Shown here: positions 48,801-60,288 of the stretch, one piece after another
How the letters are laid out: every line of letters starts with the position of its first letter
Numbering within the stretch: the first letter of the stretch is position 1
Origin: Quillaja saponaria
Taxonomy: Eukaryota; Streptophyta; Magnoliopsida; Fabales; Quillajaceae
Direction of reading: 5' to 3'
Assembly: GCA_029379385.1 (NCBI GenBank)
Contig: CM055612.1
Coordinates: forward strand, 3,410,001 to 3,474,000
DNA: 64,000 nt
Notes under the pieces: generated by a model
Told to the model about the DNA's origin: nothing
Database searches by the model: none
The model's input: the letters and a program-made list of their open reading frames with translations, nothing else
Position numbers and translations under genes: made by a program

Positions 48801-48905
48801 TTATCTCCCAGACTGATGACAAAGTTGGCTTCCATTGGTGTTACTGGCCTACTGGCCCTATGATTGCTTGCACTTGTCCATTTTTGATAAGGTCTAGAGC
48901 TGGAT
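45878..48905 (-). pseudogene. GLR-E pseudogene, lacking exon 1
   Basis: Close relative of GLR-A with exons 2-5. Exon 5 (46510-45878) is fully open, including M4. Exon 4 has a deletion at about 46858 that removes the segment after VTDV and shifts frame. Exon 3 has a five-base deletion at about 47190 in the pore region (the FWFSFS stretch is lost) and a change near 47150. Exon 2 has a stop at about 48285 (within the segment after PKMKE) and another near 48664. Upstream of exon 2 only a few bases of intron 1 remain before the sequence becomes the 3' end of GLR-F at about 48910-48960. Exon 1 and promoter are gone. Non-functional as a channel. Confidence 0.9.
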
Positions 48906-48959
48906 TTTCAGCACAAAAGGTAGAATTCGAAATTTCTTTTGAATTGGTATATGTAAGAT

Positions 48960-51633
48960 CCCATATTAATTGGAGGTGGTAGTGATAATTGTTGCAGGTG
49001 GTACAGTAAGCTCAATGGATTCTTCAATGTGTTGAAGTGCTTCACCATATGGGTTAGTGTCACCAGACTCTGCAGAAGGCATTCCTTGATCTCCATGAAA
49101 GGAAAAGTTGGATTCGTTCGGTTTGTTGGGCTAGGTGGGTAGTGAGTGCTTGAGGAGGTCTCAACTGCACTTAAACCATGAGCACGGGCAATATCACTTT
49201 TATCCTGCATTGCACTCTTTCTGAAAGTGTGAGAGCTTAGATCTTTGTGGTCGAAGATTCTAAACAAGATGCCAATTCTTCTCCATATTGAGGTATCGGG
49301 GTTATAGGGCAACAAGACATGTCTATGCTCGTATAGAAATCTAATTGCAAAGGTGAAGAGAGCTGACACTGAAGCAACACCAGCAATGAGGAATAGACTC
49401 CAAAAGCTGTCAAGGCCAAGACTATTAGCTGAATTATCTGGCCTGCTTAGCGGGTCTGAACAACTACCTTTAGATCTGAACCATGCTTTTTCAATTTTTG
49501 TCATATTATCTCCCTCTGTTACTTTTAAGATTGCTCTTGACATATCAGCTGCCACAGGAGAACCTATTGGAAAAACCTGCAATTCGCACAAAAAAGTAAA
49601 CCCAGTTGAGAAACATTGAATTAGAGTTAGAGAGAAACAGAGTCAGAGACAGAGAGGAGAGAGCAATGAACTCACGAAGCCAAAACCATCAGTTCTAAAT
49701 GTAGGTCCAGCCGTGGTGTTCTTGGAGCAATAATTTCCAAGAAAGAGTCTCGTGTAGGGTATTTGATCAAGAGTAGCTGCAATACCCCCTTTATTACTTC
49801 CATTTGTCAAAAGTTCATCCAATTGATCAGCGGAACTATAACTTTTAATCTAGGAATCTTGAAAGCCTAGGTGATCTTTTAAGATCCTTTCTTTAGGAGC
49901 TCATCCACCTCTGTAACTGTCGGGTGAAGCTGCTCAACTGTCGACATTGTCGTCAAGCTTGCAGTGTAGCTCTGAGTCAGAATGAGCACCACAAAGACCC
50001 ACACAATCACTACGAACCTTGCCAAGTTGCTCAAACCTCTCTCACCTGTAAATACAATTTGTAGAACAAGAAAAATTTGCATCACAAAATTGAAATAATA
50101 ATTACTAAAATTTGCAGCATCTACTTTGTGCTTGATATATAATGCCTAGTAGAATAAGCTAAAGCTAATGCCTATTTTTGCTTCTTGAAATAGAATTTAA
50201 GTGGTGCATACGATGTGCAAACACCAATGTGGAGAAGGAAAACCAGAAGCTTGCGCCAATTTGATGCGAAGGAGGCCCTCGAAAGACTTCATTTATCCTG
50301 TGTTCAAGAACCCAGACTACAAATCGAATGAATCCGAATGAACAAGCACTTGTCACCCAAAGGTCCAAGGTGAGGGGCTTCAAGAACACCCATGCCTTTT
50401 TTCTTCTGTTATCTTTGACAGGAACGATCATTGACACACCAGCTTCTGTGTACGGCAAAGTGAAGTCCACATACTGGGACCTGTTTGCGATAATGGTTGT
50501 ATCTCCCACAACAGCATCAAATCCCTGTCAATCAGAAATTATTACTATCGTTTTAGCTAAAAAACTTTGAATTATGCATATTAAGCATTTTGGACATTGA
50601 AACAACTTACCCCAGAAAAAACTTGATAGATCAAATCATCGTATGTACCAGCACTCTCCCCATTACACTACGCAAAAGGAATAAGTTCATATTGGATGGC
50701 ATATGGTAATGCATCAACTACTGCCTTAATGACATCAATTGAGTACCCGGTGACCTCTGTTGTGTTAGAACTAAGATCATGGTTGATGTTCACAAATTCA
50801 TAAAAACCATGCTTCACCGGAACTCCTATCCTCAGCTTCTTCCCATTTGTAGGAATCTCCCAACCCTTGGGAACCGAGGAAGTCTCCCCTGACCATATAA
50901 TGGCTCCTAAATTGTTCTTAGAAGTAGAATATGTGCTTGTGTTTGTTGAATTACCAAAAGCCCTAATAATTCCATTCTTTGTGGTCCAAAATCCTATCCC
51001 TCTTTCCCCATTACCATTCACATTGATTATCTCAAATTTTGACTCGTGAAATTGCCCATTGTCATCAATACTAAAGTCTCCAGTGACGCCTCTAAATCTA
51101 ATGTTCAATAAGGCTTCACGTAGCTTTTCAACATTTTGAGACTCCAAAATTTTCAAGATCAGTTGAGCTGTTAGAAGCATTCTTCATTTGGAAGCCATAA
51201 TTGATGCTCCCAACTTTCTCAATTGCCATTGCTAGTGCAGTGGTAGCATCATAAGCCCATAAGCCAAAGACATTCAATTGTGCATCAACATCTGCTGGAT
51301 AATCTTGCAGGTATTTCCTCCACCATCGAACTCTAAATTCATCATACTCTTTCGTTTTGGGAATGTAAGTCTTCACACCCAATATTCCTTGCATTGAATT
51401 TTTTATTTTTTAATTGGTGAATTCTTAAATATGGTAATTAGGAAGATGATATTGCAACTAAGACAATCATTTCAATTTGCACCCAATTTTTATTTCTTTT
51501 TTCTTTTTTCCTTCCAATCTCACGGTTGTGACTTGTGAGAACTTGTCTCTGCCTTAGTTGCATCCCATGAGTCGTAAATAATGAACCTATTTGGAAAAGG
51601 AAACCCATTTTGTTAATTTGCAAATTAAAGCCT

Positions 51634-51672
<39 letters not shown>

Positions 51673-52415
51673 TCTGAGTATTCAAAATGAATCTAAAAAA
51701 AGGAAGAAGAAGAAAATGAAAGTAACTAGACCTAGGTTTTTATCAGCTATATTGGATCAAAAGAGGTTACAAAGAATGCTACAATGTACACAAGATATAT
51801 ATATTTTAGTTAATAATAAATTAATAAATTTTACATGATAATGTGAGCTTATATATTTTTTTTATTAGAGAAAATCGTACATAAAACAAAATGTTCAGTA
51901 TAAGTAAAATTCACTTAAAAAATAACAAATACTAGTAGGATTAACAATGTGAATAAAATTCACTAAAAAAGTAACAAATACTAGTAGGATTAACAATATG
52001 AAAAAGTAAGCGAATGATATATTAACAATAATACCTAAAGATTAAAAGAGAAAATCATTCATATCAATTAGCATGCAATTGCTAGACAATGATGACAGAG
52101 AGAGAAATTAAGAGCAGGAAATGAGTAAGAAACCTGCAGCAGCTGCAGCAACAACATCTTTGTTGGAGTCCTTGACATGGAAGAGAAGCCTGGTTTTGTA
52201 ATAAGCATGAGAAGCATAGAAATCTGAAATAGACAAGTTGATGCTACTCAAACCCATCTTCCCAACTGAACCAGCAGTATCAACTACAACTCCAACTTCC
52301 ACATTAACTACTGGGATTGTAGTACCGCTTCTGTTTTCTGCCATGGCGGCCAAGAAAACCCATGAAGGACAAAATAATATGACCACAATGAAAAAATAGG
52401 TGTAAAGTTTGGTAG
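48960..52415 (-). pseudogene. GLR-F pseudogene with a separate exon 1
   Basis: GLR-A-like. Exon 5 is about 49583-48960 with a frameshift near 49120 (after SPTNRT). Exon 4 (about 50047-49675) has a stop near 49850 and a deletion that removes the segment around the S2 start. Exon 3 is 50525-50215 and mostly open. Exon 2 survives only as about 51394-50610 and has a frameshift near 51140. The ligand-domain N-terminus has been replaced by AT-rich sequence from about 51400. Exon 1 (to 52134, donor CTGCAG|GTTTC conserved) encodes NVEVGVVVD and MGLSSINLSISDFY. However, no in-frame ATG precedes the hydrophobic segment, because a stop lies upstream of KLYTYFFIVVILF. Confidence 0.88.
51400..52133. other. 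Intron-1-derived AT-rich stretch of GLR-F
   Basis: No coding content. It includes a (TA)n tract at 51636-51669 and a near-duplicate of about 45 bases containing ACAAATACTAGTAGGATTAA at about 51925 and 51975. Parts resemble GLR-A intron 1 (TTCATCAGCT, ATACCTAAAGATTAAAAGAG). Confidence 0.6.
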
Positions 52416-52794
52416 AGTCAACAGGTTAATTTACTTGCTCATCATCATATTGATATTTCATGGTATAGTTTGAGGGAAAGACACTAAAATATTGTGCCAA
52501 ATTTTCATTTTAGAATGTGAGCAATTGTCTATCCGTTTACATGAGATCATCTCTCAAAAATTACCCCTTAATTTCTTGATCTCTCAATAGAATTTGAACA
52601 TAAAATATCTCACCGATAGTCACTAGGTGTTCATATAGTGATCAACGTTATTGGATATATAGGACATTTGTACGTTAGTCATTAGGGTTTCATAGAGACA
52701 AACGTAATATATTTTTAATAATGATTTAACTAATTAGCAAAGACATTATACTCTAGATAAGGTTGGAAACAAGGACTTTAAAATTATGAAATAC
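52416..52794. other. GLR-F upstream remnant, no gene seen
   Basis: Short AT-rich stretch between GLR-F exon 1 and the copia fragment. Nothing further is recognised. Confidence 0.5.
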
Positions 52795-54475
52795 ACTTGA
52801 AGCTTCAGACTTCTGCTTCAACATGTAAACCTAACACATCCTTGTAAAATAATCAATAAAAAGAATAAAATATCTGCTACCATTCAACGAAGGAGTTCTC
52901 ATAGGGCCACAAATATTAGAGTGAATAAGTTACAGTTTTTCAGAAGCTCTCCAAACTTGGTTTTTTGGAAACGCCAATTTCTTATGCTTACCAAGTTGAC
53001 AAACAGCACAAACACCAACACAATCATGTATAGCAGGCATATTTTGTGCTAGGCCTTTGTTATACATGTACTTCAATAATGAAAAGTTAAAATGACCAAA
53101 TCTCTTATGCCAAAGAGAAGATTCATCGTTTTAACTTGGTAAAGCATGAATATTAGGATGCTTCCATTCTATAGTAATGCTTCTGTTTCTCATTTTCACC
53201 GTCATCAGTTCTTAACCAACAGGATCCATACCACAAGTCAAAATTTTGAAAAGTAAGGTATAATTCTTTTCAAGCATTTGACCAACACTTAACAAATTTT
53301 GTTCTATATCAGGGACAAATAGAACATCTGAAATATATCTAATACCTATTAGAGTCTCTACAGCAATCACACATTTTCCTTTTAACTTCTACAAATTCAC
53401 CATTGCCAACTTTGACTTTTGAAGAGTAGCATGTGTCCAGCTCCTTGAACATGCTGATCTTTGAAGCCATATGATGAGTGCATCCACTATCAACTAACTA
53501 AGCTGTTAAATTATTGTTGGTTGCATAGCAAGTAGCAACAAAAAGTGTCTCTTCGTGTTGTTGATTTTCCGTAACTTGTGCAAGTTGATTCTGCTGCTCA
53601 CCTTTGTTTTTACAAACTTTTTCAACATGTCCAAAATTTTTACAAGCTCTACATTGTACTCCAGGCCCTGTACTCACAGAATTTCTCAGTATGAGAGGTT
53701 TTTTTACAAAGTGGACACGGAGGAAATTTTCCTTTCCTGTCTCCGTATTCTTTTTCCCTTCTTTCCCCAGCCACTTCTTTTTCACTAGAGTTGGTCTCAG
53801 TTTTTCCCTTTTGCTTGGCAAAAAATACTCCTTCAGTGTTCTCTTCCATTCTCAATGATCGTCTCTGTTCAGATGCTTGAAAAACATTTACAAGTTCTGA
53901 AAGTGAAATTTGTGAAAGATCTTTAAAGTCTTCAAGAGAGGATATTTTTGCCTCAAACCTCTCAGGGAGACTCACCAGGACCTTCTCCACCACTCTTTTA
54001 TCTGTTAACTCCTCTCCTAGTAACCTGATCTGATTCACTACCTTCAAGAGTCTGTTAGAAAACTTTTTGACTGTATTAGCTTCCTTCATCTTCAAGGCTT
54101 CAAATTCTCTTCTCAGGTTTAAAACTTGCATTTGCCTTGTTCTGTGACTACCTTGAAACTCCTCCCTGAGCTTGTGTTCCATGCCTCTTTTGCAATTACA
54201 CAAGCCATGATTCTTGTGAATATAGCATCAGAGACTAAGGAATGTATACAAGTCAAGACTTTAAACCTTTTAGTACGTTCTTCATTGTGCTTCTCCATTT
54301 GAGCAACAGTTGGATTGTCTCTCAAATGAGGTGGATCCATATCTATCTCCACCAGTTCCCAGAGGTCAAAGGCTCTCAAATAAGCCTCCATTTTCACAAC
54401 CCAAATCGGATAATTCTCTCCTGAAAAAAATATGACGAGCTTCTTGGATCCATATCTATCTCCACCAGTTCTCAT
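52795..54475 (-). mobile_element. Truncated copia element: gag, zinc knuckle, protease, start of integrase
   Basis: The minus strand reads from gag (GENYPIWVVKMEAYLRAFDL, then KMKEANTVKKFSNRLLKVV) through a CCHC knuckle (CRACKNFGHVEKVC), a protease DSGCTHHM near 53490-53470, the CQLGKHKKL pre-integrase tail and ICGPMRTPSLNGSRYF of the integrase core, where it stops at about 52800 with a TGG-to-TAG change. Frame breaks occur within gag (for example near 54120) and before protease. No LTRs, RT or RNase H are present, so it is a fragment. It differs in sequence from the 15245 element. Confidence 0.88.
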
Positions 54476-56285
54476 ATACTTTTCTTCAAGACAAAATTAT
54501 ATATTCAAGCCAAAAAAATAAATAAAAAATGAATGACCTAATTAACGAGCTTCTTGGATCCCTTAAATTGCAGGCATTCTTGCTGTTACAGAATTCAAGG
54601 CCTTGTGAAGCTATGTTTGGATCTAGGAGAATTGAAAGGGAAAAGCACAAGTAATTTCCCATTAAATAATATACTCTGTATTACAAATTTACAATAAGAC
54701 ACTCCACTACTTTAGGCATAATATGTGCATTCCCAAATGTGCATCTGTCATGACTGCCACGTTTCTAGACTAACACTGTGCTAGCATTTAAGTACAATAT
54801 AGACAAAGCAGATTTAGTTATGCATACGATTATGGATCTCTACGTATTTGCTATAGAGGCAAAGGATTAATCTGCAACTACATTGTTTGTTTGAGCTATT
54901 TCAGAAGAGGTAGTGATAATTGTTGCAGGTGGTGCAGCAAGCTCAATGGATGCTTCTATGTGTTGAAGTGCTTCATCATATGGGTTAATATTAGTCTCAC
55001 CAAACGCTGCAGAAGGCTTTCCTTGATCTCCATTAAAGGAAAAGTTGGATTCTGTTTGAGTTGATGGGATTTGTGGGTAGTGAGTGCTTGGGGAGGTCTC
55101 AACTGCACTTAACCTATGAGCACTGGTAAAATCACTTTTATCCTGCATTCCAACACTTTCTAAAAATGTGGGAATTTAGATCTTTGCGGTCGAAGATTCT
55201 AAACAAGATGCCAATTCTGATCCATATTGAGGTACCGGGGTTATACGCAACAAGATATGTCTATGCTCATATAGGAACTTAATTGCAAAGGGGAAGAGAG
55301 CTGATACTGAAGCAACACCAGCAATGAGGAATAGACCCCAGAAACTGTCAAGGCGAAGTAGTATCACAAGATGCTAATGTCAATTTTTGCTTATTGAAAT
55401 AGAAGTGGTGCATACGATGTGCAAACGCCATTGTGGAGAGGGAACACCAGAAGCTTGTGCCGATTTGATGCGAAGGAGGTCCTCGAAAGTCTTCATTTAT
55501 CCTGTGTTCAAGAACACAGAAAACAAATCCGATGAATACCAATGAAGAAGCACTTGTCATCCAAAAGTCCAAGGTAAGGGGCTTCAAGAACACCAATGCA
55601 CTTGTCCTCCTGTTATCACTAATAGGAACAATCATTTGCACACCAGATTCCGTGAAAGGAAAAGTAAGTCCACATACTTGGACCTGTTTGCGACAATGGT
55701 TGTATATCCCACAACAGCATCAAATCCCAGTCAATCAGAAATTACTACTATCCTTTTAGAAAAAAAAAAAAAAACTTTGGATTATGAATATTAAGCATTT
55801 TGGACAATGAAAGAGACTCACCCCAGAATAGACATGATAGATCAAGTCATCATATGTAGCAGCACTCTCGCCATTAGACTTTGCAAAAAGAATGAACTCA
55901 TATTGGACAGCATATGGTGATGCATCAACTACTGCCTTGAAGACATCAATTGAGTACCCAGGGACCTCTGTATTGTTTTTGTTGAATTACCAAGAGCCCT
56001 AATAATTCCATTCTTAGATGTCCGAAATCCTATCCCTCTTTCCTCATTACCATTCACATTGATTATCTCAAATTTTGACTCATGTAATTGCCCATTAACC
56101 ATACTAAAGTCTCTAGTGAAGCCTCTAAATTTAGTGCTCAAATAAGGCTTCACGTAGGTTTTCACCATTTTGAGAGACTCCAAAATTTTCAAGATCAGTT
56201 AAGCTAGCTGCTAGAAGCATTCTTCATTTGGAAGCCAAAACTGGTGCTCCCAAACTTCTCAACTGCCATTGCTAGTGCAGTGGTG
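54476..56285 (-). pseudogene. GLR-G pseudogene, joined to an HK5 fragment
   Basis: Collinear with the GLR-B segment (29395-32124). The 3' flank begins at TCATATACTTTTCTTCAAG. The exon 5 tail (55148-54867) is open but is frame-shifted from its M4 part (near 55150 and 55245). At about 55354 exon 5 jumps straight into intron 3, so exon 4 with M3 is missing. Exon 3 is about 55735-55420. Exon 2 has an internal deletion near 55975 that removes the S1 start, and other frame changes at 56145. The ligand-domain N-terminus and exon 1 are absent. The upstream edge passes into HK5 exon 10 at about 56283 with the same joint as GLR-B. Confidence 0.9.
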
Positions 56286-57075
56286 GCCAGGGCCACAAAG
56301 TTGTTATCACATAATATTGCTTACAGTAGCTAATATAATTTTAGTGGGTTCTGATCAGATGTTGCTTATTCATTCCCCTCCGGTAACATTCGGCCAAAAG
56401 AGACAGCTTCCATTCAGGATGCATCGTTAGTGGTTGATATTAATCCAGAGATAGCTGAGTCAGAAAATTCAGTAAGCCACATCCCAGATAAAAAAATTGA
56501 AAATGGAGTTTGCAATTGCAAGCACTGTCAGGAAAACATAAACTGTCAATACCAAAATCCTAGTACAAATTGCACTCAACTTAAAGATTCAAGTAGAGAA
56601 GTGGCTGTGGCAACAAAGACAAGCGAGTCCCAACATACATGTCAGAGTCAAGAAAAGTGTGACACAATTTCTCAATGCGTTAATGTCAGTATAGCAGAAG
56701 TTCTAAAATCCACATTAAGACCTAAGATTCTTCTTGCTGAAGATAACAAGATAAATGTGATGGTGGCAAAGTCAATGATGAAAAAGTTAGGTCCTAGCAT
56801 AGATGTTGTGAATAATGGAATTGACGCTTTTCGTGTTATTCAACGCCACAGTTATGTACTGATTCTGATGGTACTTCTTATCTCAAACTTTTATTATCTT
56901 GTGGCAGTTCAAGTTCAGAAACTTGTCTTGTGGGATGCTATGCATTCTGTCGAAAAGAATTTTCAACTAACTACCTCCAAAATTTTAAAATCCAAAGAAC
57001 AATGCTAGTTGGTATTAATTTCATCCGTTTGTGTTCAGCACAATTTCTTGAAGTTATGGAAGTGGTAATTGTGCA
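56286..57075 (+). pseudogene. HK5 3' fragment, copy 3 (exon 10 and part of intron 10)
   Basis: Homologous to HK5 13079 to about 13870. After a TGA near 56353, exon 10 is continuously open to its donor, so the linker and the first half of the receiver ([12 protein letters not shown], Val-Leu-Ile-Leu-Met end) are intact. The first in-frame ATG is again after the acidic pair. Within intron 10 (about 57075-57100) the sequence jumps to the small-ORF region, so exons 11-12, including the phospho-acceptor Asp, are missing. Confidence 0.9.
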
Positions 57076-57284
57076 ATACCTGTACCTGGACTTGCATTGC
57101 ATTGAACGAATACACAAGCAACTAAGAGATGACCCAGGCCAATATCCTTTCCGCTCTTGGCTTTTGAATCTTTTCTATGAAGAGGGAAACATTCAGAACT
57201 GTTGGTGTCTTCAAATTGATAGAGACTGATATTGAGGCAAACAGATTGGAGCACTTTGAAACAAAGACTCTGTACCTTTCTCAA
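57076..57284 (-). pseudogene. Small membrane ORF, copy 4 (fragment)
   Basis: Retains the region equivalent to the start of the ORF at 15193, as the plus-strand landmark TGAAGAGGGAAACATTCAGA and TGATATTGAGGCAAACAGAT, but the hydrophobic core is deleted or frame-broken. Confidence 0.35.
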
Positions 57285-58433
57285 AACGAAGCCCTTAGTG
57301 GCTGAGCAGTCATAATTTCAAAACCGCCTGGTATTGTTTCTATATCACCGTCTGCCTAGAATTTCTTTACCCCATGTGTTATCTGCCTAGAAACTTATAC
57401 CCATAGTAATCATCTGGCTTATTAGTATTTCTGCAATTGTGTGTCAGAAAGCTTTAAACTTTGGGTTCAAGGTTGAGAAACAGCATGATATTCTATTTAT
57501 GCAAAAAAACTAGAATGTGCGATGGTATTTTTATTATTAGAATTTAGAAAAAATTTCTTTCTTTTCTAACTACAAGTATCATCAGTACAATTTATATTTT
57601 GTACGTAATATGTATGCATTCACTAAAAAAAAAGGGTAAAGGTAGAAATGTAGATGAGAGCATCTAAATGCTTTGTCGCTGCACAAAAATTTAAGCAGTG
57701 TTTAAATAATATATGTCAATTTATGCTTGTGCTGTTGTGGATTAAAGAATAAGAGCATAATAGGAAAGTTCGGCAGTCAATATGTTAATATCCTCTTCAA
57801 CCATATTGAGCATCTCATTTTAAGTTGTGTATATCTTCATCATTGTTTTTCGTGTCTCGGTCATAGTTAGGAGTTAATTCAAATGTGAAAGGAAAGATGT
57901 AAAGTGTTTCCTGAAGATGTAACTATTAAGATAGTCGGATGTCAGTGTCCTGTGGACGTGAATTGTCTTTATAGTGTTCTGACTGTGATTTTTCTAAATT
58001 ATAAGTAAACAGTAGAGTAAGATAAATTTTGTTGTTTGCATCAACAAGAATCTAGCCATTGTTAGAGATTCTTGAAAGTTGTCCACTTCTATTGTGTATA
58101 TATATATCATTTATGTCTGGGTTCGAATAACAAACTGGTACAGTAACTGAAGTTTCACCCTTTTAAGTCAAAGTATTATTACTAGGGTCTTTTGGCAAAA
58201 ATTCTAGAATGTTGCATACTTTGGGATAGTCTAACTAAATAGTTGGAATCATAAAAGATAATTTAAAGCCAAAATCGTGATTAATCGTTCTCTTTCATTT
58301 AGGTCATTATCAGTGATAAAAGATGCTACTGACATAGAGTCGACGACGAATGTTTGTCATATGTAGAAGGAGCACGGGGGAAAAGTTCACTCAATTAGTA
58401 ATTTACTTCAGAGGTTCTTGCTTCCTCTTGATT
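57285..58433. other. Spacer before GLR-H
   Basis: Begins like 20500-20720 and 44620-44830. It then contains the suspected old HK5 relic (57640-57850), and from about 58097 matches the spacer before GLR-C (34330-34680). No intact gene. Confidence 0.55.
57640..57850 (+). pseudogene. Probable old relic of the HK5 terminal exon and 3' UTR
   Basis: GTAGATGAGAGCATCTAAAT and AATGCTTTGTC at 57648-57680 align with the HK5 acceptor and exon 12 start (GCAGATGACAGCAAATGCTT). AATTTAAGCAGTGTTTAAAT aligns with the exon 12 end. AGGAAAGTTCGGCAGTCAAT, GAGCATCTCATTTTAAGTT and GTGTATAT follow the order of HK5 3'-UTR landmarks (14440-14505). It is much more diverged than the three other fragments and has a central deletion. 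By-eye alignment only. Confidence 0.5.
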
Positions 58434-60233
58434 TTACATAGAAGCTTCATGGCTGCTATTATCTCCTGAACCTGAAGCTAGACTGTTTAGATTTGCATTC
58501 CCAAACTCTGCAGAAAACATTTCCTGCTCTTTGGAGAAAGAAGAGTTTGAATCTGAGTGATTCAAGTTGCGCGATGGAGATGTTATGCAGCATATTTCCA
58601 GTGAAGCTTCATTAAGACCTATGTCATGGACCTTATTTAGATCTGCATGGATTTGGCCTCCAATTTTTCTGGAAGCATACAAGGTTAGGTCTTTCTGGTG
58701 GAAGATTCTAAACAGCACGCAAATTCTTTTCCACAAAGAATCTTGTGGATCAAACTTCCTCAAGACCTGCCTATGCCGGTAGAGGAACATAGCCAGATAT
58801 AGGATGAGAGCTGACGATGAAGCAATCCCAGCCACTAGGAATAGTCCCCGAAAACTATCAAGATCAATACTGTAGGAAGTATTTACTGTGCTGGGGCTTA
58901 GACAACGGGTGTTATTCTTAAACCATTTGTTTGTGATGGAATTCACTTTTTCTTTGTCTCTTTCAGTCACACTCAAGATGGCCCTTGAAAAGTCAGGTAC
59001 AAGGGGAGAATTTCTTGGGAAGGCCTGGAATTCACAAAGAGAAAAACCCATTGAGATATACATATGGATGGCTAGAAAGACAAGAAATAGAGATGAGGGT
59101 TGAGATGGTTAACTTACAAAACCAAACCCATTAGTTTTTATTGTTGGTCCCATCGTGGTATATTTGGAGCAGTAACTGGCCTGAAATAGGTCTATGTAGG
59201 GCATTTCGTCAAAAGCAGCAGCAATACCACCGTTGCCAGTTCCCAATGTTAAAAGATGATCACATTCTTCTGGAGAATCATAGGCTTTAAGTTGGAAGTC
59301 TGCAAAACCAATCTGTCTCAAAATCTCACGGGTAAAAGAGCCTCTTTGGTAGCCAACAACAGCCCCATTCCTTAGGAGGTCGTCCACATTTGAGAATGTT
59401 GGTCGTAGCTGTTGGACTGTCAAAAATGAGGTCAAGCTAGCTGTGTAACTCTGAGTCAGTATGAGCACCACGAAAACCCATATGATCACTACGAACCTAG
59501 CCAAGTTGCTATGTACTCTCACCCCTGTATACAGAGTTCTTAAGTTAAAAAAGCACTTTGGAATCTTTGAGCAGGTCATTCATCTGCTTGCAACATATAT
59601 TTTTGTAATGAAGAATCATCAATATCCAACTGTATAGAAACATGAAGCTGGCAAGTAATTATTGGAGGGAGAGAGATTACTCTGTGCAAAAAACAAGGTT
59701 GAGAAAGAAAACCAGAAGGTTGTGCCAACTTGATGTGAGGGGGATCCCTGGAAATCTTCATTACTTCGATGTTCAAGAACCCAAACCACAAATCCAACAA
59801 AGACGAAAAAGCACCCACTTGTTATCCATAGTTTCCATGTCAGCGGTTTTAAGAAAATCCAAGCATTTGTCTTGTTCTCGTCTTTGGTTGGCACTATAAA
59901 CGTTGCTCCATTCTCTGTGTATGGAAATGTAAAGTCGACATACAGGGACCTACTGGCGCTTATTGTTATATCTCCCACCACAGCATCAAAAACCTGTAGA
60001 AATACCATCGGTTGAGGGAGAACTAGAGGCTGAAGAAGTCGACACCAGGTAAGTGAATCTAGGTGGCTCATCAAAAAGAAAGCATGCATTTTTTTTAGAA
60101 ATAGATAAGAACGGTGATTCCTTCAAAAGAGATTCCTAAGGCTTTGACTGTGCTATTTGCAGAGGAGCTATGTGACAATAAGTGTGGGAGAGGGCCGAAA
60201 AGTGTTTGCTGTAGTTATAGTTGTTGTTGTTGC

Positions 60234-60288
<55 letters not shown>

